Shown here: positions 24,291 through 33,568 of the stretch, one piece after another
Layout: every line of letters begins with the position of its first letter
Numbering within the stretch: the first letter of the stretch is position 1
Origin: Pseudescherichia sp031998825
GTDB lineage: Bacteria > Pseudomonadota > Gammaproteobacteria > Enterobacterales > Enterobacteriaceae
DNA length: 64,000 nt
Assembly: GCF_031998825.1 (NCBI RefSeq)
Contig: NZ_DAMACX010000010.1
Location: forward strand, 41,027-105,026
Direction: 5' to 3'
The notes under the pieces: model-generated
The model's input: only the letters and a program-made list of their open reading frames with translations
Databases searched by the model: none
Told to the model about the DNA's origin: nothing
Made by a program: the position numbers and the translations under genes

Positions 24291-26417
24291 CTACAGAATA
24301 CGTGGGATATCTGTTTTCATAAGAGCGGCGTTCAGTTTTTCCACATCACCTTCTATTACTTCTTTCTCATCGGGCGTCAGTGGCACTTCTTCAAGATAAT
24401 GTTTTACCGATGCCTTACTTTCCAGTAACAGTCCTCTTGCACTTCTCTTTGGCAGATTAAAATCACATCCGATGCATGCCATACGGTGCGGGCAACTGCT
24501 CCAGAAGGGATTAGTACAGAAAGAGTCGCCCAGATCATAATATGTCGCAGGTCCCGTGAGGCTGGTTGCTGCGGGGTCATGATCAATCAGCACGCTTATC
24601 ATGTGCGCTACCCGGTCAGCTTTAACAAAAGAGGCAGCAAGCTGCGTCGGGCGTATTCGAATATAATGCATGGTGGATTGCGGCGAAGAGTGTCCTGACC
24701 ACTGCATCAGCTCGTATAAAGACATGCCCTGAGGAACACTGGCCAGGGCAGTTACGGCCGATGCGCGTCCCCTGTGGCTGGTAATGGGGCCCCGGCTGTC
24801 TTCCTCAGGCACTCCTGCCCGGGCACAGAGAACCGGAATAACGGTGCGGTTTATTATGTCTCTTCCCACCGGTTTGCCCCGGTACTGAAACAGAAAACGG
24901 ACTTTTTCACCGGTGCGTTCATCCGTCAGAGCTGCCTGTTCTTCTGGTCGTTCTGCCAGCCAGATATCGACATACTTTTTCACCACTGCAGAAACCGGCT
25001 TAACAAAGGCTTTAGATGTCTTGCCGGCCGGCACGTTCAGATAGCAAAGAGTCCCGGCAGGAATGGTACTGCCGTCGTCCCGGTTAATATCTTCCGATTG
25101 TGGAATGATGCAGCCAGCGGTCAGGCGCATCAGCTCATTCTGACGCAGCCCTGCATGCGTCCAGATGACTGCCATAGCCTGCAGCATAGAGAGGGGGTAG
25201 TGAATTTCACTGAGCAAATCTTCCTGACGCAGATTCAGGCTTGCCCAGACCAGTTTCAGCCATACAGGATCATCAATAACACGCGGATTGACGCCCTGAC
25301 GAAAGAGCGGTGTATCAGGTGTGGAGAGATGGCGGGCCGGACTGAATTTCAGACGTCCCCATTCCCAGAGTTCGTAGTCAAACATAAAACGACGAACGGC
25401 ATACACGAAACCGGCACGGGAATTTGGCAGCATGGGCTCTCCGGAACGTGGAGAGCGGCGCACCCCACGTTCTGTACCCAGTGAAAGTTCATCAACCTTC
25501 ATTCTTCCGATTGCAGCAATGAAGCTGGCGCAGATCTCCATTGTCCAGTCGGACGGCGAGCGAATTTCCGGATGCTCGCGGGCGAGCCACAGACCGCAGC
25601 GGAGGATAAAGCTGTACTGGCTCTCTCTGGACCGGGGCCGAAGCACCGACGTTTCTCTCCAGCGCCGGCACCACGTTACCCACTCTGTGGCAATATTTTC
25701 TGTGGGTTTTTCGTGCCACTCACGGTAATTGCGCATACGTACGGCACTTTTGAGGATGCCCATTGCGGCCAGCGCATGTGAAACTCTGCCTACTGTTCGT
25801 GCGATTCCCCGATCGTGATAATTCTGCGCGCGCCACAGGAGTTCAGTTGTGAAGCTTTCAAGCTCAGGATTATTGTTCATCATCATCAGTATGCCCAGCA
25901 GGGCTGACAGGGCGTTTTTCTGGTTCTGTCGTTTGTATCCCAGCGAGACAAGCGTATCAGTCAGCCGGTTGAGTTCCTGAATGAAAATGTCCCGGCCATA
26001 GATGGCACAGGCGTACAACGACGGAGCACCATGATGCGGCAGGTCGAACGGTGAGGGAAACGGGCCAAGATGGAAGGCAAATGCCGCAATAAGGGGCCTG
26101 CCGGAACGGTGCTGCAGGCACAACGTCAGCCACTTTTCCGAATCCCACAGCCAGCAGGGTTTCCTTGTCCGGTGTATTTCCGCCAGCACGACAGGAATGA
26201 TAATCCTGACGAGTCTGTCACTCGTACCGCTGCGGGCGGCAATATCCTGAAGTGGCCGCAGTAAAGATGACAGCGGACCTTGCTTGCTCAAAGCAGAGAT
26301 ACGTTTGTGCCCTGTGCTTAATGCCTCAAGCTCTTCAATGCTTAACACATTATTCAGCTGATAATCTGAACGCCTGAAGGGGACATAAATTTTATGAATT
26401 CCTGTTTCTGCTTTCAT
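24291..26417 (-). CDS. Large tyrosine recombinase (TnpB-like), 708 residues
   Basis: C-terminal phage-integrase catalytic domain (about 390-640): R in THAGLRQNELMRL, K in AGKTSKAF, H-x-x-R in ITSHRGRAS, GH in WSGHSSPQ and the nucleophile in MHYIRIRP. All catalytic residues are present. A long N-terminal region and a Cys-bearing tail (SCPHRMACIGCDF) are extra. It overlaps the smaller recombinase by a few bases, in the order small then large seen for tnpA-tnpB of Tn554. No tnpC-like third gene follows. ATG at 26417 preferred over GTG at 26420. Confidence 0.85.
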   Translation of the reverse strand: MKAETGIHKIYVPFRRSDYQLNNVLSIEELEALSTGHKRISALSKQGPLSSLLRPLQDIAARSGTSDRLVRIIIPVVLAEIHRTRKPCWLWDSEKWLTLCLQHRSGRPLIAAFAFHLGPFPSPFDLPHHGAPSLYACAIYGRDIFIQELNRLTDTLVSLGYKRQNQKNALSALLGILMMMNNNPELESFTTELLWRAQNYHDRGIARTVGRVSHALAAMGILKSAVRMRNYREWHEKPTENIATEWVTWCRRWRETSVLRPRSRESQYSFILRCGLWLAREHPEIRSPSDWTMEICASFIAAIGRMKVDELSLGTERGVRRSPRSGEPMLPNSRAGFVYAVRRFMFDYELWEWGRLKFSPARHLSTPDTPLFRQGVNPRVIDDPVWLKLVWASLNLRQEDLLSEIHYPLSMLQAMAVIWTHAGLRQNELMRLTAGCIIPQSEDINRDDGSTIPAGTLCYLNVPAGKTSKAFVKPVSAVVKKYVDIWLAERPEEQAALTDERTGEKVRFLFQYRGKPVGRDIINRTVIPVLCARAGVPEEDSRGPITSHRGRASAVTALASVPQGMSLYELMQWSGHSSPQSTMHYIRIRPTQLAASFVKADRVAHMISVLIDHDPAATSLTGPATYYDLGDSFCTNPFWSSCPHRMACIGCDFNLPKRSARGLLLESKASVKHYLEEVPLTPDEKEVIEGDVEKLNAALMKTDIPRIL

Positions 26418-27406
26418 CACACGGCTCCCGCCTGAAAGATAAGCCCTGCAATCTTACGGTCGGTTTCAGCGACGGCAGCAGCCATGCGGGCAGCCATATC
26501 CGTTCCCGACAGATGAATATAAATTTGTGTTGTACGTGGGTCCCTGTGCCCTGCATAAGTAGCCAGTTCATGCAGTTTCCATCCGGCCCGTGCCAGATGC
26601 GTCAGCCGGAGGTGACGAAAAGTATGCGTGGTGATGTCTGGCTGATCAGTCTCTGCCGCCCATTTCCGTACGGTTTTACTCCAGCTCCAGAAAGAGAGAG
26701 GAGCGCCGTAATTACGGTCAGAGACGGAACGGAACAAAGCACCGCCTGACCAGCCTTCCAGCCGTAGCTTTTGAAAATGGTTTGCCAGTACCGGCGCAAC
26801 GTCGGCGCTATAGCAGACCATTCTTTCCCGTCTGTTTTTCGTCGTTTCTGCCCGGATGCGTATCAGGCGATGAGCCAGGTCAATGTCCTCAAGCCTCAGA
26901 GCCGTCACTTCAGTACGTCGGAGCGCCCCATAATAAGCCAGAGCAAGCATCAGTCGGTCACGCAGAGGCGCTGCAGAAACGTGTTTCAGGAACCTGAGCC
27001 ACTCCCCGTCATCGGGAATAACGGGGAGTCGGTTGATACGTGGGATCAGGCCGCGTCCGGTATAAATGGCACCAGGCAAACCCGAACGGGGTAACGGGTT
27101 GAGACTGCAAATATCCTGATAAACCAGAAAGTCATACCAGAGACGAAGAGCTGAAAGGCGCAACTGGAGCGTGGCGCTTGCAACGGACGACGGCATATCA
27201 GGGAGCTGAGGTCGGATATATCCTGCAATGTCTTCAAAGGAAGCTCTTTCAGGAGCAATGTCGTGTATTTCACAGAAGGCAAAAAAATGCGTCAGGGCAC
27301 TTCGATAGGCTTTAATAGTTGCGCTGGCTCTTCCTAAATTCGAAAGAATTGTAAGCCACTGCTCAGTCAGCAGAAGAGCAGATGCGGAATGCATGGAAGT
27401 GTTCAC
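26417..27406 (-). CDS. Tyrosine recombinase (TnpA/XerC-like), 329 residues
   Basis: Full integrase-family protein: SAM-like core-binding domain (about 10-105), then R in ALRRTEVTAL, K in ETTKNRRE, H-x-x-R in THTFRHLRLTH, GH in YAGHRDPR and Tyr in TTQIYIHLS. First gene inside the right end of the 15-kb element, 71 bases from the junction. With the downstream large recombinase it is the likely machinery that targeted umuC. Confidence 0.88.
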   Translation of the reverse strand: MNTSMHSASALLLTEQWLTILSNLGRASATIKAYRSALTHFFAFCEIHDIAPERASFEDIAGYIRPQLPDMPSSVASATLQLRLSALRLWYDFLVYQDICSLNPLPRSGLPGAIYTGRGLIPRINRLPVIPDDGEWLRFLKHVSAAPLRDRLMLALAYYGALRRTEVTALRLEDIDLAHRLIRIRAETTKNRRERMVCYSADVAPVLANHFQKLRLEGWSGGALFRSVSDRNYGAPLSFWSWSKTVRKWAAETDQPDITTHTFRHLRLTHLARAGWKLHELATYAGHRDPRTTQIYIHLSGTDMAARMAAAVAETDRKIAGLIFQAGAV

Positions 27407-27457
27407 GGCCTTCCCCTTTCAGTTCATAACAACTGATTAAAGTTTATACCGAAGATG

Positions 27458-27467
27458 TTGCATTCCA
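27458..27467. repeat. Right terminal inverted repeat of the umuC element
   Basis: TTGCATTCCA, the complement of TGGAATGCAA, ten bases inside the right junction; partner of 12242-12251. Confidence 0.65.
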
Positions 27468-27477
27468 TTTAACTTAC

Positions 27478-27707
27478 TATAAGCTGTAATTACTTGAAAA
27501 TGCTACAACACCCTTTTTCTCAGCCTCACGACCAACCTTGAACCAGGGATCGCCCATTTTTAACCCAAGTGATTTTGCTGCTGAGGAACGGGCTATTATG
27601 CAGCCATCGTTATTAGACAGCACCACCACAGGTTTGCCACGGAGATCTGGTCTGAAAACTGTCTCGCAGGAAGCGTAAAATGAGTTAACATCGACTAGGG
27701 CGAACAC
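27478..27707 (-). pseudogene. umuC: umuC N-terminal fragment (split gene, part 1)
   Basis: Starts at a GTG directly after umuD and encodes FALVDVNSFYASCE, SNNDGCIIARSSAAKS and ends AFSSNYSL, where the inserted element begins and supplies a TAG stop. It contains the first catalytic aspartate but no polymerase domain. The rest of the gene is at 11194-12235; the two join in frame without loss. Confidence 0.92.
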
Positions 27708-27709
27708 TG

Positions 27710-28225
27710 CTAAGCGCCCCTAAACTTGAATGAATGCACAAGATGGCGTACCACACCGAAGACAACGGTTTCGATGTCGTCAGTCAGGGGTATAGCTGAA
27801 TATGCGGGATTAGCTGGCAACAGGGCTGGAGAAGGCAACAACTGCAGTCGTTTACAGGTAAACTCTCCATTTACAGCTGCAATGACAATATCACCGTGCC
27901 TGGCCTCACGAATACATTCAACTATTAATAAATCTCCATCTCTGATACCGGCGTTACGCATCGAATCCCCTTCTGCTCGCACCAGGTAAGTACTTTCTGG
28001 ATAGCGGATACAAAGGTCATCCAGGGAAAGACGCTTTTCAACATAATCCTGAGCGGGAGAAGGGAAACCACATGAAACCCCATCGCCAAACAAAGGAACA
28101 CATGCCAGTGATGGATTGCTACCTGTAAGTCTGGCTATCGCCGCCATCATCAAAACCGGTGTGTTTGCTGAATTTTTCTGCGAACTTTTATCCCAACACA
28201 TCGTCTGTTCTAAAGGAATTGGCAT
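27710..28225 (-). CDS. umuD: UmuD-family protein of the split umuDC
   Basis: 171-residue LexA/UmuD-like peptidase with cleavage site at CG in GVSCGFPSP, catalytic serine in GDSMRNAG and lysine in EFTCKRL. The start at 28225 has a strong GGGGGG site and lies 22 bases after a LexA box. The N-terminus is 25-30 residues longer than usual; a downstream MM pair near residue 26 is an alternative. Intact, though its umuC partner is split; whether it can work with the other UmuC is not known. Confidence 0.9.
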   Translation of the reverse strand: MPIPLEQTMCWDKSSQKNSANTPVLMMAAIARLTGSNPSLACVPLFGDGVSCGFPSPAQDYVEKRLSLDDLCIRYPESTYLVRAEGDSMRNAGIRDGDLLIVECIREARHGDIVIAAVNGEFTCKRLQLLPSPALLPANPAYSAIPLTDDIETVVFGVVRHLVHSFKFRGA

Positions 28226-28247
28226 AACTCGCCCCCCTCAAATTATA

Positions 28248-28263
28248 CTGTTTATAAATACAG
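28248..28263. promoter_or_regulatory. LexA box of the split umuDC operon
   Basis: CTGTTTATAAATACAG fits CTGT-N8-ACAG closely, inside the longer dyad TACTGT/ACAGTA, 22 bases before umuD. Confidence 0.88.
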
Positions 28264-28430
28264 TATAATAATGCATTTTCAACGATGACAAGCTGTAACT
28301 ATTTGGAAAAAAGTAACCTGATGAGTTTTAAAGAATTAATTAGTGTTCTCAGTCAGGTATCATGGATGTTCGTAATTGCACAAAAATTCCGCTATAGTCC
28401 CTTTAGAATTCACGTAATTCGGAGGGGGTG

Positions 28431-28799
28431 ATGTATCAGTCTCAAGAGAAACGCGCCTGGAATCGTGGCGTCCGTTTTGCGGGTATATGGAAACGAGCCA
28501 GAACTACTCTATTAAACTGGGATAAACGGTGTGTGTCGTGGGCGGCTACTCATCGTCTACCGTCTTGGTGTGGGCATATCCCAATGATACCCATTGCATG
28601 TTTTGTAATCCTCACTTTTGGATCATTGTTTCTCATTAGTGCCGTGCTCTCACCTCATAGAAAACATCTCTCCGAAAGTGAAAATGCACCATGTGAGAAC
28701 TTTATGGAAGAGCAGCCAGGTTATGGAAAATATCGTGATGGCCAGCATGGATGGGGATGGTACGACGCTGCAGGGCGTATGGTTAACGAGGATGAGTAA
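28431..28799 (+). CDS. Hypothetical small membrane protein, 122 residues
   Basis: Family not recognised. A basic N-terminus rich in Arg/Trp, one membrane helix (about residues 54-75, IPIACFVILTFGSLFLISAV), then an acidic and glycine/tyrosine-rich tail (QPGYGKYRDGQHGWGWYD). ATG at 28431 after GGAGGGGGTG. On the opposite strand to the transfer genes and convergent with traG, so probably cargo. Confidence 0.6.
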   Translation: MYQSQEKRAWNRGVRFAGIWKRARTTLLNWDKRCVSWAATHRLPSWCGHIPMIPIACFVILTFGSLFLISAVLSPHRKHLSESENAPCENFMEEQPGYGKYRDGQHGWGWYDAAGRMVNEDE

Positions 28800-28833
28800 G
28801 GGCTCCCCCTTACTCATTTGTGACAATTTACGC

Positions 28834-30354
28834 TTACTTCATAGCTTTATTTGCAACAGCATTAGCTCCAGCCTCTCCCAACTTACCTCCAGAGCTTTCA
28901 GCTTTTGCTGTTCCTTGCTGATATGCTGAGCTTAAAGCATTCCCGATGGTAACTCCTGCCCATGATAATGCCCCTAACCAAACAGCAGGAAGTACCAGAA
29001 ACATAGTGCCCATAACCAGATTCATAATAAGGTCATCTGAGCTGTTCTGCAGTCCCGCCATATTGAACCGACTGTGTGTATCCGAACTGTACAACGCGGT
29101 TAACAGCCAGCTGTCGAGCCAGCGCGCCAGTTCCCACCAGAATGTCAGGAAGTTAAGAGCAAACATCACAAAGGTCAGCGTAATAACGGTTTTGAATTCG
29201 TAGGCCGCAAATGCCAGGATCAGCGGCAGCATGACATATATTGCCATCAGCAGGATGGCCTGCACCATTGGCAGCGCCTGTCGCATCGCATCGAACGCCG
29301 GGAACGCGGCCAGACTGCCGAGGGCCGTACCGCCAATGGAGGCCACGCGCGCCGCGGCATTATCCAGGGTAAAATCGGCATTGCCGCCATAGCCGGCATA
29401 CACGTGACCATTCTGTGAGACAGTCAGGCTTTCCGGGCTTACCAGACGACGGATGACGGCTTCCTGATAGTCACTGTCGTTAAAGCCTGACATTTTCATT
29501 GCGGCCGAGATACGCAGCCACATATCGGGGTCGGCCTGATCTTTCACCCGCGCTTTCAGTCCTGTGTCCGTACTGCTCCACCACTCGCTGCAGGTGGGAT
29601 AGCCTCCTCTTCCGGTATTGGGCCGGCCACTGTCCCGGCTGTCAGACCATGGGAACGCAGCCCGGGGCAGTTTGGACTGCAACGAAGGATAGTACCGGCT
29701 CAGGAATGTACTGCTGCCAATCCATTCGATATCACGCAGCGTAGTTTTGTCCTTTGTCTGGCCCTGATCCTGTTGCTTCCACAGATACAGCGCAACCGAA
29801 TAGCAGTCGTTGGTGAAGTCCTGCAGTTCCTGCGCCAGCGCTTTGTTGTCGATACGCGTATGCTGCACTTCAAAGCGGATCTGCCGCATGTCAGGGCGGC
29901 AGGGAATGGTCGCCACGGCCGCCTGGGTTACCCCTTTCGAGAGTTTATGAATCAGCACCCACCACACCGGTGCTGCGGCCGTCTGGTCGTTGAGACTGGT
30001 GACCACGCCGGCATACCCGCTTTCATCCGGCGCTTTTGGCGTCCACACACCACAGCTCTTTGCCCGGGTTGTGTCGTACTGCATCGTACTGAGGCTGACA
30101 TTAATCAGCGGTACGCAGCAGGCAATCATCACCAGGAATCCGGCATACAGCGCGTTCTCGATACGAGGCAGCGACAGCATCCCCTTGTTGCCTTCATCCT
30201 CCCCCTCTTCACGGACTTTGAGCCAGATCCCCACCACCTTAAACGCCAGCGGCAGGACAAAAAGCCCGGTGCTCAGCAGGACATTCCACAGGCCGTTATT
30301 GATCACCCAGCCGAGCAGCGTGAGAAAATACTCAAGATAGCTGTTTGTTGTCAT
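28834..30354 (-). CDS. TraG-N-terminal-domain conjugation protein
   Basis: 506-residue inner-membrane protein of the conjugative channel. Helices near residues 12-45, 65-90 and four to five more at about 355-470 surround a large periplasmic loop containing paired Cys. TraG_N proteins in F-like systems serve mating-pair stabilisation and entry exclusion. The short Gly/Ala-rich C-terminus lacks the long F TraG tail. Last gene of the downstream tra unit. Confidence 0.82.
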   Translation of the reverse strand: MTTNSYLEYFLTLLGWVINNGLWNVLLSTGLFVLPLAFKVVGIWLKVREEGEDEGNKGMLSLPRIENALYAGFLVMIACCVPLINVSLSTMQYDTTRAKSCGVWTPKAPDESGYAGVVTSLNDQTAAAPVWWVLIHKLSKGVTQAAVATIPCRPDMRQIRFEVQHTRIDNKALAQELQDFTNDCYSVALYLWKQQDQGQTKDKTTLRDIEWIGSSTFLSRYYPSLQSKLPRAAFPWSDSRDSGRPNTGRGGYPTCSEWWSSTDTGLKARVKDQADPDMWLRISAAMKMSGFNDSDYQEAVIRRLVSPESLTVSQNGHVYAGYGGNADFTLDNAAARVASIGGTALGSLAAFPAFDAMRQALPMVQAILLMAIYVMLPLILAFAAYEFKTVITLTFVMFALNFLTFWWELARWLDSWLLTALYSSDTHSRFNMAGLQNSSDDLIMNLVMGTMFLVLPAVWLGALSWAGVTIGNALSSAYQQGTAKAESSGGKLGEAGANAVANKAMK

Positions 30355-30356
30355 CG

Positions 30357-30695
30357 TCAGGCTCCCGGACCGGTAAACATCGCGTACTCACACAACGCGA
30401 TAAAAAGCACACTGACCACACTGATGCGCAGCAGCGGCCGCCGGTATGCCTCCCGAAAACCCGGCGCATGCCGGATTTTCCAGAGGCCCCAGGCAACAAG
30501 CGCATACAGCGCCAGTCGCCACATCAGCCAGCCGTAACGCGTCGACTGCATCCAGCTCCGGAATGCAGCAGCTTCAGTCGGATGTTTCATGGCGGTGTCA
30601 GCCATCATCAGTGAGACCACCATGAACAGCGCCATACAGGCGAGGAAGAAGCCGGCACGGGTCAAGACTTTCCTGACAGTCGTTTTATTACGCAT
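30357..30695 (-). CDS. Small membrane protein of the tra region
   Basis: 112 residues with three hydrophobic helices (about 15-35, 60-75, 90-108). The start at 30695 has GAGGGAATAAGG; the longer frame to 30761 would overlap the upstream gene deeply. It occupies the slot between the PFL_4711 gene and traG in this class of ICE. Function unknown. Confidence 0.65.
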   Translation of the reverse strand: MRNKTTVRKVLTRAGFFLACMALFMVVSLMMADTAMKHPTEAAAFRSWMQSTRYGWLMWRLALYALVAWGLWKIRHAPGFREAYRRPLLRISVVSVLFIALCEYAMFTGPGA

Positions 30696-30705
30696 CCTTA
30701 TTCCC

Positions 30706-32181
30706 TCATTCAGCCGACTGCGGCGCTGCCATCTGGTTGAAGCGACTGTCGGTATTGTCATCGGACTGGGTCTGCGGGTTGGTTTCGACGCGCTGATTCT
30801 CCCTGTCGATAATGGTCAGCACAGAATTACGTGACAGTTCGCGCTTCATCTCCATCTCGTTTTTCAGCGCCGCGATTTCCCGATCCAGCGCCTCAATGCG
30901 CTGGCCGGCGGTATCAATGGCCTTTGGCTGGGCAGCGGCATTCGGCTCCGACATACCGGTAACCATCATGCGACGCATCAGCAGCGCCGTTTCCACCGTG
31001 TCAGACATGGCCAGTTCGCCTGCAAGGCGGGCGGTTAGGGCCGCGTTATCCGGATCACGCTGCAGGGCTTTAATCACGCCGGCCGTCACCGGCAGTCCGC
31101 CAGTTTTCAGCTTCGCCAGATTCGCGGCCGTGGGCTTTTCCGTACCGTTGACGAGCCTGACCAGCTGCTCAGCGTTGGCTTTGGTTGCCTCTTCCAGCAG
31201 TGGGGCAAAACCGGTGCCGGCAACGGTCGTACCGGGCTGGTCATCCGCATCACCGCTGGTACATTCACTCGCGTTGGCACAGGTGCGCATCGAGCGATCG
31301 CCCAGCACCTTCACGGTCATGGCCGCCGCCTCTTCCGCGCTGCCGAATTTAGAGCATGCGCCACCGTTACAGCTGCTTTCGCCCACGGTCGAATCAGACG
31401 TGACGGGCAGACCGTTCATCATGTTGTAGCCGGCAGCGACAAGGTCATGGGTGACACGTATCGCGGGCTGCCCCGCCCCCCCACGTTTTTGGCCGCCAAC
31501 CCAGTTACTACCTGACGCGCCGCTGGCCTTGCGACCTGCGTCATCAACACGAACTGCGTCAGCATCACCGCTGTTTACGATGGATTTGTACTCATCCATC
31601 ATGGCCTGCTGCGTCCAGTTACTGCTGTCGCTGAAGTCCATCATTTTTTTCGCCATGTTCTGGCAGTTGAGTTGCGCCTTGTCGAATGACACATTGGCCT
31701 GAAGCACGCCGTTGGTGAGCATGTCATACAGACCGGGGTTAGCCCGCTGAATGACCATCGCCGGCAGACTGGCCACCGCGCCGGTGGCCCCCTGAATCAC
31801 GTCGCCCATCAGGTTTTTAAAGCCTGATGTGACGCCGTTGAGCTGGTTGCCGACTGTGGTTTTCAGATCAAAATTGCCGCACATCAGGTCACTGCTCCAG
31901 CCGGTATTCAGCCCCAGCTTCTGCATATTGCCGCGCGTGGCCGGCTGGGAAATGACCGAGCCGCCGCCGAGGGTGTAGAACAGTTTGTCCGACACCGCAC
32001 CATCGACGGACTTGCCGTAACCGATGGCGCTGTTGTTCACCTGCGGCAGGGACATGCCCAGGATGGTATTGTCATCATCGGCCGCGTGCGCGCCCGGGAG
32101 GACAGTCAGCAGTGAGCCGGTCAGCAGCAGGCTTAAGCGAACGGCTGAAAATGAAGGTGTTTTTTTCACGGTTTTCCTCAT
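30706..32181 (-). CDS. ICE protein, PFL_4711 family (TraH-like)
   Basis: 491-residue exported protein with a signal peptide ending PGAHA. The family is a conserved periplasmic part of genomic-island T4SS, related in role to F TraH (pilus assembly). Features: repeated Gly/Ser stretches in the first third, a Cys cluster (CNGGACSKF, CANASECTSG) in the middle and a C-terminal coiled coil (EALDREIAALKNEMEMKREL). It starts at the last base of the upstream gene. Confidence 0.85.
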   Translation of the reverse strand: MRKTVKKTPSFSAVRLSLLLTGSLLTVLPGAHAADDDNTILGMSLPQVNNSAIGYGKSVDGAVSDKLFYTLGGGSVISQPATRGNMQKLGLNTGWSSDLMCGNFDLKTTVGNQLNGVTSGFKNLMGDVIQGATGAVASLPAMVIQRANPGLYDMLTNGVLQANVSFDKAQLNCQNMAKKMMDFSDSSNWTQQAMMDEYKSIVNSGDADAVRVDDAGRKASGASGSNWVGGQKRGGAGQPAIRVTHDLVAAGYNMMNGLPVTSDSTVGESSCNGGACSKFGSAEEAAAMTVKVLGDRSMRTCANASECTSGDADDQPGTTVAGTGFAPLLEEATKANAEQLVRLVNGTEKPTAANLAKLKTGGLPVTAGVIKALQRDPDNAALTARLAGELAMSDTVETALLMRRMMVTGMSEPNAAAQPKAIDTAGQRIEALDREIAALKNEMEMKRELSRNSVLTIIDRENQRVETNPQTQSDDNTDSRFNQMAAPQSAE

Positions 32182-33173
32182 CAGATATCAGTGCTGCCCA
32201 AAAATTTCTGCCCGCGCTTTTTGCAGCAGCTGTAGGGCTGCCAGAACGCAAAGGCTTCATTGTTATCGCTCGCGGCGGTATAGCTCCCGTCCGGGAAGAC
32301 GGCACATGACTGAGTCATGTGGGGAGCCAGCCGCTGCCATTTGTGATTGCGCGTGCCGGTGTTTTCCGTGACTTCGCCCGGTGGCCAGTACCCGTCATGA
32401 TGGCTGCCCTGGAGCACCTGATAAACATGGGGCTGCCCGGCGCGGGTGATAATGTCTGCCACACGCTGCGCCACCACGGCAGAGGCTTTGTCATCATCGG
32501 TCTGGCTGATAAACCCCGAACGGGGATAGATGTTGCCCCACATATTGGCTGCTGCCTGACTGCCGATTTCCCGCTGGCCGGGCACAAGCGCTTCCGGATA
32601 CAGGGACTCCGGTACGCCCGTGCGCCAGGCCGCCGAATCCAGCGTACTCAGGAAGTAAGGCATTAACGGGGTGGCTGCGGTATCACAGGAATAGCCCGGA
32701 ATACTGCCGCCAATCAGGGAGGTGGCCGGGTGGCCAATCGCATCGGCATACTTGAAACGCACGGCGGACTTGCGCTGGCCGGGATTTTTCATGTCTGCCG
32801 GATTGGCTCCTCCGGCAGAAACACCGGAAAGCCCGCTGGTCACGGCACTTTCCAGCCCGCCGGCGGTCTGGCTGACAAACGCCATTTCCTGCCACGGGTT
32901 GCCGCCCGGCGCGACATAGGTCGAAACGACTGCCTGAGGAATGAAGTGGGTGACTTTGACCGACGTGCGCACCTTGCAGCCAAAGGGGGTGCAGAACAGC
33001 CAGTAACAGATGCCACTGACACGCCAGCTGATACAGTTTTGCGATACGGCGCTGGCAATAATCTGCGCCGTGTTAAGTGCTGCAACAGCTGCCGGCGCGG
33101 TTGCCGTACCCAGTACCGTGGCAACCGCCAGCGAGCACACTGTGGTTCTGATGCGGGAAGGTTTTGTATTCAC
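32181..33173 (-). CDS. ICE protein, PFL_4710 family (TraU-like)
   Basis: 330-residue exported protein with a signal peptide ending VAALN. The Cys-rich, aromatic CISWRVSGICYWLFC region is typical of TraU-like proteins for pilus assembly and DNA transfer. Overlaps the gene on each side by 1-4 bases. Confidence 0.85.
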   Translation of the reverse strand: MNTKPSRIRTTVCSLAVATVLGTATAPAAVAALNTAQIIASAVSQNCISWRVSGICYWLFCTPFGCKVRTSVKVTHFIPQAVVSTYVAPGGNPWQEMAFVSQTAGGLESAVTSGLSGVSAGGANPADMKNPGQRKSAVRFKYADAIGHPATSLIGGSIPGYSCDTAATPLMPYFLSTLDSAAWRTGVPESLYPEALVPGQREIGSQAAANMWGNIYPRSGFISQTDDDKASAVVAQRVADIITRAGQPHVYQVLQGSHHDGYWPPGEVTENTGTRNHKWQRLAPHMTQSCAVFPDGSYTAASDNNEAFAFWQPYSCCKKRGQKFLGSTDI

Positions 33174-33568
33174 TGACCACCCCCCCGGTTACGCAGGGAA
33201 GTGGCCACGTCAACATCCGTGGTGCCGTACACCACATCGCGGTCATCAAACACCACGGCCGGCACTTTTTTAATGCCCAGTTCCCAGGCCCGGACCACCT
33301 GGCGATAGGAATCATTCAGCTGCAGCTGTTTTTGTTGCCAGGCAGATGATGCCATAACCTGCCTGACCTGTGCTTCGGCCTGCTGCGGGTCTGCAGGCAG
33401 TTCCCCGAACATCTCGGCCTGCAGTTGGTCAGGACCATCAAGAAGTACCACCGGCACGTCCGGCGGCAGATTTGCCGGCAGATGCTGACTGTCGGTGAAG
33501 ACGACCGTGCCGGCCAGTACGGATGCCGGCAGCAGAGCCGGCAGGAAAACAAGTGAGGTCAGTTTCAT
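33170..33568 (-). CDS. ICE protein, PFL_4709 family (TrbC/TraW-like)
   Basis: 132-residue periplasmic protein; ATG at 33568 chosen for its GGAG site and the signal peptide ending SVLAG. The C-terminal part (VRAWELGIKKVPAVVFDDRDVVYG) has the thioredoxin-like pattern of TrbC/TraW-type assembly factors. First gene of the 33568-28834 unit. Confidence 0.82.
   Translation of the reverse strand: MKLTSLVFLPALLPASVLAGTVVFTDSQHLPANLPPDVPVVLLDGPDQLQAEMFGELPADPQQAEAQVRQVMASSAWQQKQLQLNDSYRQVVRAWELGIKKVPAVVFDDRDVVYGTTDVDVATSLRNRGGGQ

Larger units (their letters stand above)
12236..27477. mobile_element. 15.24-kb tyrosine-recombinase element inserted in umuC
   Basis: The boundaries come from rebuilding the split umuC: the flanks join as ...GCTTATA + TGCTGAT... 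with no base lost or duplicated. Short inverted repeats (TGGAATACAA left, TGGAATGCAA right) lie 6 and 10 bases inside the ends. Two overlapping tyrosine recombinases sit at the right end, as in Tn554/RIT, GInt and the rulB-targeting integron-like elements of Pseudomonas. Cargo is umuDC, a LysR/acetyltransferase/MFS set, two ars units, cadRA and a DUF305 gene. Relation to those families is inferred from layout and target. Confidence 0.85.

Noticed and set aside
30696..30761. Longer start for the small membrane protein before traG
   Set aside because: It would overlap the end of the PFL_4711 gene by 56 bases; the ATG at 30695 has a good ribosome site.
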